Part shown: piece after piece, positions 1 through 5,337 of the stretch
Position numbering within the stretch: position 1 is the first letter of the stretch
Layout of the letters: each line of letters starts with the position of its first letter
NCBI GenBank assembly: GCA_049509635.1
Contig: JBEKZS010000147.1
Location: 1 to 10,341, forward strand
DNA from: Roseiarcus sp049509635
Lineage (GTDB): Bacteria; Pseudomonadota; Alphaproteobacteria; Rhizobiales; Beijerinckiaceae
Direction of reading: 5' to 3'
Length of the DNA stretch: 10,341 nt
Notes under the pieces: generated by a model
What the model saw: the letters and a program-made list of their open reading frames with translations, nothing else
What the model was told of the DNA's origin: nothing
The model's database searches: none
Translations under genes and position numbers: made by a program

Positions 1-934
1 CGCCGCGGTCAAGACCATCCCCGGCGTCACGGTGGTCGAGGAAGAGAACGTGCCGGAGAGCCTCGCGGTCACCAAGACCATGGAATCGATGATCAATCTC
101 GACGGCGCGTCGCTGATCTTCCCGACCTCGTTCGGCTATTTCAACCCGTTCATGCTCGAGGCCGCCAAGAAATATCCCAACGTCGAGTTCCGCCATCCGA
201 CCGGATTGTGGAAGAAGGGGACGGATCCGGACAATGCCGGCGGCTACTACTCCTACATGGACCAGGGTCATTACGTGAACGGCGTCGCCGCCGGGCTCTC
301 CACCACGTCGAACAAGATCGGCTATGTCGCGGCCAAGCCGATCGGCCTCGTGCTGCGCAACGTCAATTCGTTCACCGTCGGCGCCAGGAAGGTCAATCCG
401 AACGCCGAGGTCCATCTCATCATCACCGGCGAATGGTCGCTGCCGGTCCGCGAGGCCGAGGCGACGCAGGCGCTGATCGACACCGGCTGCGACGTCATCG
501 CCTGCCATGTCGACAGCCCCAAAGTGGTGATCGAGACCGCGGAGAAGCGCGGCGTCAAGACGCTCGGCCACAACGCCGACCAGAGCGGGCTGGCGCCGAA
601 GGGCTTCATCACCGGCGCCGAGATGAAGTGGAGCACGGTCTACGACGCCTACGCCAAGCTGATCGCCAAGGGCGACAAGCTGCCGAACATGAACGAGGGC
701 GGCTATGACAAGGACCTCGTCAAGAGCACGGCGTTCGGCGCCGGGGCGAGCGAACCGGCGCGCAAGGCCGTGCTCGCCTCGATCGAGGACATGAAGGCGG
801 GCAAGCCGATCTTCGTCGGCGGCGTCAAGGACAACAAGGGCAACGTCATCAGCGCCAAGACGCTCGACCTCTACGAGGGCAGCCTGTGGGGGACCAATTA
901 TCTGGTCGAGGGGGTGATCGGCTCGATCACCTGA
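1..934 (+). CDS. BMP-family ABC transporter substrate-binding protein (5' end outside window)
   Basis: This is the C-terminal ~310 residues of a periplasmic binding protein of the BMP (basic membrane protein/PnrA-like) family; the signal peptide and first lobe start lie left of the window. The frame is open from base 2 to the TGA at 932-934. Family-like stretches are LIFPTSFGYFNP, YPNVEFRHPTG, GHYVNGVAAGL followed by NKIGYVAAKPI, and TGCDVIACHVDSPKVV, then the late GSLWGTNYLVEGVIGSI end. Together they trace the two Rossmann-like lobes of a type-1 periplasmic fold. BMP proteins feed ABC permeases and many bind nucleosides or purines, but the ligand cannot be read here. The permease and ATPase genes are presumably upstream. 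A strong hairpin 16 bp after the stop suggests that most transcripts end here, so coupling to the next two genes is uncertain. Family call is secure; the substrate is unknown. Confidence 0.93.
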   Translation, partial: AAVKTIPGVTVVEEENVPESLAVTKTMESMINLDGASLIFPTSFGYFNPFMLEAAKKYPNVEFRHPTGLWKKGTDPDNAGGYYSYMDQGHYVNGVAAGLSTTSNKIGYVAAKPIGLVLRNVNSFTVGARKVNPNAEVHLIITGEWSLPVREAEATQALIDTGCDVIACHVDSPKVVIETAEKRGVKTLGHNADQSGLAPKGFITGAEMKWSTVYDAYAKLIAKGDKLPNMNEGGYDKDLVKSTAFGAGASEPARKAVLASIEDMKAGKPIFVGGVKDNKGNVISAKTLDLYEGSLWGTNYLVEGVIGSIT

Positions 935-950
935 AGCGCCGACCCGCGCG

Positions 951-986
951 GGCGGCACGGCTGTTCCCGGCCGTGCCGCCTGTTTC
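951..986 (+). terminator. GC-rich hairpin terminator after the BMP gene
   Basis: A perfect 11-bp inverted repeat, GGCGGCACGGC (951-961) and GCCGTGCCGCC (970-980), with an 8-nt loop, begins 16 bp after the TGA and is followed by TGTTT. The short T stretch makes it a plausible but weak intrinsic terminator, so readthrough into the RHH gene at 1033 is possible. Confidence 0.6.
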
Positions 987-1032
987 GAAGGCATTGGCCG
1001 CCCAGGTTTCGGGCGCCGGCAGGAACTCCGCC

Positions 1033-1203
1033 ATGACCGAAACGACCGTCGTGACGCTGCGGCTCAACCAGCAGCAGCTCGAACTCGTCGACCGCACGAT
1101 TGAGGCCGGCGTCGCGGCCGACCGCGCCGCGCTGGTCCGGCTCGCGCTGCGCGAATATGCAGCCGCGCGGCGGCCGCGGCCCGCCGCCAAGGCGCCGGCG
1201 TGA
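1033..1203 (+). CDS. Small ribbon-helix-helix (CopG/Arc-like) protein
   Basis: This is a 56-residue protein. The start is the ATG at 1033, with AGGAA at 1021-1025 seven bases upstream; the frame is open further left but without a better site. The layout fits a ribbon-helix-helix fold: a short strand TVVTLRLN (residues 4-11), helix A QQQLELVDRTIEAG, a turn, then helix B RAALVRLALREYAA (27-40). A basic/proline tail follows (RRPRPAAKAPA). Such proteins dimerise and bind operator DNA through the N-terminal strand; some serve as antitoxins, but no toxin lies next door. Its TGA (1201-1203) overlaps the GTG of the DUF1989 gene (1200), so the two are almost certainly translated from one message. I infer a local regulator of this small operon; target sites are unknown. 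Confidence 0.75.
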   Translation: MTETTVVTLRLNQQQLELVDRTIEAGVAADRAALVRLALREYAAARRPRPAAKAPA

Positions 1204-2132
1204 CCGGCCGGCCGATCCTGTTCGAATGGACGATGCCGCCGGGGACCGGCAAGCCGATCGAGCTGCGCGCCGGCCATGTGCTGCGCATCGAACAGGTCGA
1301 AGGCGGCCAGTGCGTCGACTTCAACTGCTTCAACCTGCACGACTACCGCGAATTCATGCATTGCGGCCGGACCCGCACGGTGCACGGGTTCAACCCGTCG
1401 CGGGGCGCGTTCCTGTGGTCGGCGCCGCCGCGCGAGCGGGCGATGCTCTACATCCTCGCCGACACCTATGGCCGCAACGACGTGCTGTTCCCGCGCTGCA
1501 GCGCCTATCTCTACCAGAGCGCCTACGGCTTCGCCGCGCACACCAACTGCCACGACATCCAGGCCGAGGCGCAGCGCGAATACGGGCTCACCCCCGACGA
1601 CGTCCACGACAGCTTCAACTTCTTCATGTGCACGGAAATCGGCCCCGACGGTCGCGCGACGATCACCCGCCAGACCTCGAAGCCCGGCGACCACGTCGAC
1701 CTGCTCGCGCTGATCGACGTGCTGGCGGTGCCCAATGTCTGCGGCGCCGATGTGATGCGCACGAGCAATTTCGCGCTGAAGCCGATCCGGCTCAGCGTGT
1801 TCGAGGCGACGCCGCAGGAGCTCGCCGCGCCGCCGCCCGTCCCCGCCCTGCGCAGCCAGCGCACGCCTGCAGATTTCCGCAACCCGACGATCAAGGCCGA
1901 CCGCGCGCTGCGCCGCGATCCGGCCTATCGCGCTGAATTCGTCAACGCGCCGATCGTCGAGACCGAGGTCGCGGTCGAGCTCACCGCCGAAGAGCGCGCG
2001 CTGCTGCGCGAGGTCGCGCCCGACATCTACGGCGCCGACGAAGCGGCGGCGCTGCGGGACGTGCTGTTCTCGTGGTGGGAGGCGCGCTTTCTGCAGGCGG
2101 CGAGCGGCGCGCCGGCGATCGCGGCGAAATAG
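1200..2132 (+). CDS. DUF1989 (urea carboxylase-associated family) protein with C-terminal extension
   Basis: This 310-aa protein starts at GTG 1200, overlapping the RHH stop by GTGA, with AAGG at 1189-1192 as a likely ribosome site. The DUF1989 core spans about residues 10-205. Recognisable parts are LRAGHVLRI and GGQCVDFNCF near the start, then PRCSAYLY, AAHTNCHDIQAEA, YGLTPDDVHDSFNFFM, and DVLAVPNVCGADV with ALKPIRLSVFE at the end. Cysteines 38, 100, 117 and 181 with His114 and His118 form the conserved Cys/His set, likely a metal site. The family is associated with urea/guanidine carboxylase operons, where two DUF1989 subunits form carboxyguanidine deiminase; other members are uncharacterised. 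Here there is one subunit and no biotin carboxylase nearby, so that reaction should not be assumed. Residues ~210-310 are an extension beyond the usual ~200-residue core. Family call strong, substrate unknown. Confidence 0.88.
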   Translation: MTGRPILFEWTMPPGTGKPIELRAGHVLRIEQVEGGQCVDFNCFNLHDYREFMHCGRTRTVHGFNPSRGAFLWSAPPRERAMLYILADTYGRNDVLFPRCSAYLYQSAYGFAAHTNCHDIQAEAQREYGLTPDDVHDSFNFFMCTEIGPDGRATITRQTSKPGDHVDLLALIDVLAVPNVCGADVMRTSNFALKPIRLSVFEATPQELAAPPPVPALRSQRTPADFRNPTIKADRALRRDPAYRAEFVNAPIVETEVAVELTAEERALLREVAPDIYGADEAAALRDVLFSWWEARFLQAASGAPAIAAK

Positions 2133-2154
2133 CGGCTCCCCGGCCTTTGCCGCT
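2131..2154. terminator. Possible bidirectional hairpin between convergent genes
   Basis: AGCGGC (2131-2136) and GCCGCT (2149-2154) form a 6-bp inverted repeat that overlaps both stop codons of the convergent DUF1989 and cyclase genes, which lie only 21 bp apart. There is no T-run, so this is only a weak candidate. Confidence 0.25.
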
Positions 2155-4223
2155 CAGCCGCGGTCGGACGCGCGCGCCAGGGTCGAAGCGCCGACGGCGA
2201 CGTCGCGGCCCTGCTCCTTGGCGCGATAGAGCGCGCGGTCGGCCTCGGCGAGGAGAAGCGCCGCGTCCCGCTCCGACGCGAGCGGTCCGAGCGCGGCGAT
2301 TCCGGCGCTGACGGTCACCACCGGGCTCGGGCCGTCCTCGTGTTCGATCCCCAGCAGGCGGACGGCGCTCCGGATGCGGCCGGCGACGAGCGCCGCGCCG
2401 GCCTCGTCGACGCCGGGCAGCAGCGCGACGAATTCCTCCCCGCCGTAGCGCGCCACGACGTCGCCCGGCCGGCGGATCATCGCCTTGATCTCGGCGCTGA
2501 TCCGCCTGAGGCAGTCGTCGCCGGCGGGATGGCCGTAGCGGTCGTTGAACGCCTTGAACCGGTCGACGTCGATCATGACCAGTCCGAGCGCGACGCCTTC
2601 GCGCGAGGCGCGCCCGAGCTCGCGCGACAGCGCCTCGTCGAACGCGCGCCGGTTGGCGAGGCCGGTCAGGCCGTCCTCGGCGGCGAGCGCCTCGAGCCGG
2701 CGCGTCGCCTCCGCGAGTTGCTCCTCGACTTGCCTTCGCTGTGAAATGTCGCGCAGCGAGCCGACGATCCCGGAGATCTCGCCGGTCGCGGGATCGCGCA
2801 GCGCGGTGAGCTGCGCCTCGACCCAGACCCAGCCGCCATCGCGCCGCCGGATCCGGCTGATGGCGGTCCGGCGGTCGGCGCTGCCGTCGAGCAGCGACCG
2901 GAACACCGCGGTCAGCCCCTCCGCGTCGTCGGGATGGGCCATAGCGACGGATTTCACCCCGATCATTTCTTCGGGCTCGTAGCCGAGCATCGCGCGGCAC
3001 GCGGGCGAGACATAGTTGCGCACGAGGTCGCGGTCGAGCTGGACCACCAGGTCGGAACTGTGTTCGGCGAGCTGGCGGTAGCGCGCGTCGCTCTGGCGGA
3101 GCATGCGCTCGCCGGCGAGCCGCTGCTCGATGTCGCGCACGACGAGCAGCCGCTGCGTCGGCTCGCCCGCCTCGTCCGCGATCGCCCGCGCGACGGCCTC
3201 GACCCAGACATAGCCGCCGTCCTTGCGGCGCATGCGATAGGTCAGCGTCGCCCGCTCGTCGCGGCTCTGCGACAGACATTCGAACACTCGGGGAAAATCA
3301 TCGGGATGGAGGCTCTCGCGAGCCCCTATCGCCATCATTTCCTCCGGCTCGTAGCCCAGAAGGGCGTGGCAGGCCGGGGAAGCGTAGGCGCGCGTCCCGT
3401 CGCGCCGGACGAGCAGGATCATGTCGGTCGAATTGTCGGCGAGGAGCCGATAGGCCGTCTCGCTCGCCTTCAGGCGTCGCTCGGCCGCGACGTGCCGGTC
3501 GATGTCGCGGCCGACCGAGTGGATCGCGGTCACCCTTCCCTCGCCGTCGCGCAGCGCGCGGTTGGTCCACGCGACCCATCGCACGGCCCCGTCGGGCAGA
3601 CGAACCTGATTCTCGACCTCGACCTCCCGTCCGTGGCGGCGGACGGCGGCCAGATGCTCGGCGAGCGCCGCGCGCTGGGCCTGGGGAACGAAGTCGAGCA
3701 GGTTGCGGCCCACCAATTCGTCCGGGTGCGCGCCGTGAAGCCGCGCATAGGCGTGGTTGACGAAGGTGAGCGCGCCCTCAGGGGTGGCGAGGCAGACGAA
3801 TTCCGACTGGTCCTCGATCAATCCCCGGTAGTGCGCCTCGCTCTCGACGAGCCGCCGCTCCGCGAGTTTGCGGGCGGTCACGTCGGTGATGACCGCCGTC
3901 GAGGCGAGGCCGCTGTCGGTCGCAGGTTCGCGCAGGACCGCGGACATCAGCATGTCGAGCAGCCGGCCGTCCCTGCAGATCATCTGATATTCATTGTTCT
4001 CGGTGTGCCCGCGCCGGGACAATTCGGGCAGCACCTCCGCGACCGCGCGCCGGCGCGATTCGGGCGCCAGGAAGTCGAGCGAAGATCGTCCGAGCACTTC
4101 CTCGCGCGCATAGCCGGTCCGGGCGAGCCAGACGTCGGTCACGGCGACGATGCGGCCTTCGGCGTCGATCGTGTGCATCATCGGCGGCGTCGCATCCAAA
4201 CCGCCTTGCCGGCTCGGCCGCAA
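2154..4223 (-). CDS. Four-PAS diguanylate cyclase (GGDEF)
   Basis: This enzyme makes cyclic di-GMP from two GTP under control of PAS sensor domains. From the TTG at 4223 it is 689 aa with four PAS units at about residues 8-117, 127-245, 252-370 and 378-498. The latter two share the pattern SPACxxxLGYEPEEM and RxDGGxVWVEA, so they look like a duplication. The GGDEF domain (~505-675) has DGLTGLANRR, DVDRFKAFND with a metal-binding Asp552, and the active-site GGEEF (594-598). RPGD at 585-588, five residues before GGEEF, is an intact inhibitory I-site, so product feedback is expected. No EAL domain, signal peptide or membrane helix is seen, so it should be cytosolic. The ATG at 4181 (675 aa) is an alternative start, but it cuts into the first PAS (GLDATPPMMHTIDAEGR); an in-frame stop at 4245-4247 limits extension. 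No strong ribosome site marks either start. Confidence 0.93.
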   Translation of the reverse strand: MRPSRQGGLDATPPMMHTIDAEGRIVAVTDVWLARTGYAREEVLGRSSLDFLAPESRRRAVAEVLPELSRRGHTENNEYQMICRDGRLLDMLMSAVLREPATDSGLASTAVITDVTARKLAERRLVESEAHYRGLIEDQSEFVCLATPEGALTFVNHAYARLHGAHPDELVGRNLLDFVPQAQRAALAEHLAAVRRHGREVEVENQVRLPDGAVRWVAWTNRALRDGEGRVTAIHSVGRDIDRHVAAERRLKASETAYRLLADNSTDMILLVRRDGTRAYASPACHALLGYEPEEMMAIGARESLHPDDFPRVFECLSQSRDERATLTYRMRRKDGGYVWVEAVARAIADEAGEPTQRLLVVRDIEQRLAGERMLRQSDARYRQLAEHSSDLVVQLDRDLVRNYVSPACRAMLGYEPEEMIGVKSVAMAHPDDAEGLTAVFRSLLDGSADRRTAISRIRRRDGGWVWVEAQLTALRDPATGEISGIVGSLRDISQRRQVEEQLAEATRRLEALAAEDGLTGLANRRAFDEALSRELGRASREGVALGLVMIDVDRFKAFNDRYGHPAGDDCLRRISAEIKAMIRRPGDVVARYGGEEFVALLPGVDEAGAALVAGRIRSAVRLLGIEHEDGPSPVVTVSAGIAALGPLASERDAALLLAEADRALYRAKEQGRDVAVGASTLARASDRG

Positions 4224-4330
4224 GGCCAGGCGCGGGGCGGCTTCCTACTCGGTCTCGTGCGCAAACTCCACCTCCCGGCCGGTTCGGTCAGTCGCCCGCT
4301 CCGGCGGACGCCGATCGATACGTTGCCGTC

Positions 4331-4381
4331 CTTTTGTTTAGCAAAAGATTAAGCGACACGAACGTGTGGAATCCGGATTCC
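4331..4381 (-). promoter_or_regulatory. Cluster of three inverted repeats upstream of the cyclase gene
   Basis: Three separate dyads lie in 51 bp: CTTTTG-TTTAG-CAAAAG (4331-4347), ACACG-AA-CGTGT (4356-4367) and the perfect 14-bp palindrome GGAATCCGGATTCC (4368-4381). They sit 108-158 bp before the TTG start of the cyclase, and part of the stretch is markedly AT-richer than the surroundings. This is the expected place for its promoter and operators. No convincing -35/-10 pair was picked, and no regulator is assigned. Confidence 0.45.
4338..4354 (-). promoter_or_regulatory. Degenerate CtrA-like box
   Basis: On the minus strand this reads CTTAATCTTTTGCTAA, continuing AC. That is TTAA, seven bases, then CTAA, one mismatch from the CtrA consensus TTAA-N7-TTAA. 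CtrA controls cell-cycle and motility genes in Alphaproteobacteria, and cyclic-di-GMP genes are plausible targets. A single degenerate match is weak evidence. Confidence 0.3.
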
Positions 4382-4393
4382 CCTGTGGAGCGC

Positions 4394-4420
4394 GCGACCG
4401 CGGCCGAGGCCGGCCGTCGC
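4394..4420 (-). terminator. Possible hairpin after the SDR gene
   Basis: Starting 23 bp beyond the SDR stop, GCGAC and GGCCG (4394-4398, 4402-4406) pair with CGGCC and GTCGC (4411-4420) around a 4-nt loop, with a 3-nt bulge. No T-run follows on the minus strand, so termination is uncertain. Confidence 0.25.
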
Positions 4421-4442
4421 CGCGCCGCGCTTCCCCGTGCGC

Positions 4443-5300
4443 TCAGGCGCGCGGCGACAATCCGATCCGCTTGGCGAGCAGCCGGTCGACCAACCGCTTG
4501 GGCAGCAGGCGCGGGATCGTCCAGTTGAGGAAGCCGGCGGGCACGACGGCGTAGCGCGCCTTCGGCCGCGCCGCGGTCAGGGCGTGATGGATCGCCTCGC
4601 CGATCCGCTCGGGCGCAAGCCCCTTGCGCCCGTCGGCGATGAACATGGTCTTGAACCGCTTCAGCGCGACCGCGTAGTCGGTGCCGGCGTAGACGGTCTC
4701 GTCCGACCGCTCCGCCTTGTCCCAGATCGGGGTGACCACCGCGCCAGGGCCGATCGCGATCACGTCGATGCCGTAGAGCATGAGTTCGCGGCGCAAAGCC
4801 TCGCTGAACGCCTCCAGCGCATGTTTCGACATCGCATAGTCGCCCAGGAACGGCGGGGCGATCTTGCCGGCGACCGAGGTGATGTTGACGATGCGGCCGG
4901 GCCCGCCGGTGAGGGCGCGGTCGGCGCCGAGCAGCGGAATGAACGCCTGGCTCACCGCCACCGCGCCCAATACGTTGACCTCGAACACGTGGCGGATTTC
5001 GTCGAGCGGCTGGAGCGCCAGCGGGCCGCCGTGCCCCATGCCGGCGTTGTTGACGAGCCCTTTCAGCGTGCGGCCGCCGAGCCGCGCCCGCACCGCATCG
5101 GCGGCGGCGCGCACGGCGGGCGCGTCGGTCACGTCGAACAGCAGCGGCTCGACCGCCTCGCCGAATTCCCGGCGCAGCGAATCGGCGTCCGCCTGCCTGC
5201 GCACGCCGGCGAAGACGCGCCAGCCCTTGCCGGTGAGAACCTTCACCGCGGCGCGGCCGATGCCGGTCGAGGCCCCGGTGACCACAGCATCCCCGGTCAT
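4443..5300 (-). CDS. Classical SDR-family NAD(P)-dependent oxidoreductase
   Basis: This is a 285-aa short-chain dehydrogenase/reductase that interconverts an alcohol and a carbonyl group on an unknown substrate in the cytoplasm. The cofactor loop TGASTGIG is at residues 8-15 and Asp56 lies in FDVTD. NNAG is at 84-87, and catalytic Asn109 (FEVNVLG), Ser142 (ITSVAG), Tyr155 and Lys159 (YAMSK) are all present, followed by the PG turn at 185-186. Arg34-Arg35 after the second strand favour NADP(H) over NADH. I chose the ATG at 5300, with GGGGGA at 5307-5312 six bases upstream, over the TTG at 5306. It starts 37 bp after the TPR gene's stop, so co-transcription is likely. The overall pattern is that of the broad 17-beta-hydroxysteroid/retinol dehydrogenase-like SDRs, which does not fix the substrate. 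Confidence 0.92.
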   Translation of the reverse strand: MTGDAVVTGASTGIGRAAVKVLTGKGWRVFAGVRRQADADSLRREFGEAVEPLLFDVTDAPAVRAAADAVRARLGGRTLKGLVNNAGMGHGGPLALQPLDEIRHVFEVNVLGAVAVSQAFIPLLGADRALTGGPGRIVNITSVAGKIAPPFLGDYAMSKHALEAFSEALRRELMLYGIDVIAIGPGAVVTPIWDKAERSDETVYAGTDYAVALKRFKTMFIADGRKGLAPERIGEAIHHALTAARPKARYAVVPAGFLNWTIPRLLPKRLVDRLLAKRIGLSPRA

Positions 5301-5337
5301 GCCCAATCCCCCGCTCGAAGGCGCGCGCCGACGGCGT

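Noticed and set aside
1033..1203. Antitoxin of a toxin-antitoxin pair
   Set aside because: The downstream partner is a DUF1989 enzyme, not a toxin, and no small toxin-like gene is adjacent.
1981..3279. Minus-strand open frame of 432 codons
   Set aside because: It is an arginine-rich frame shadow of the cyclase that also runs into the 3' end of the DUF1989 gene.
2934..4352. Plus-strand open frame of 472 codons
   Set aside because: It is antisense to the PAS-GGDEF gene, whose motifs are unmistakable.
4365..4389. DnaA-box-like TGTGGA direct repeats (origin candidate)
   Set aside because: Neither copy matches the 9-bp DnaA box well, there is no AT-rich unwinding region, and no replication gene is nearby.
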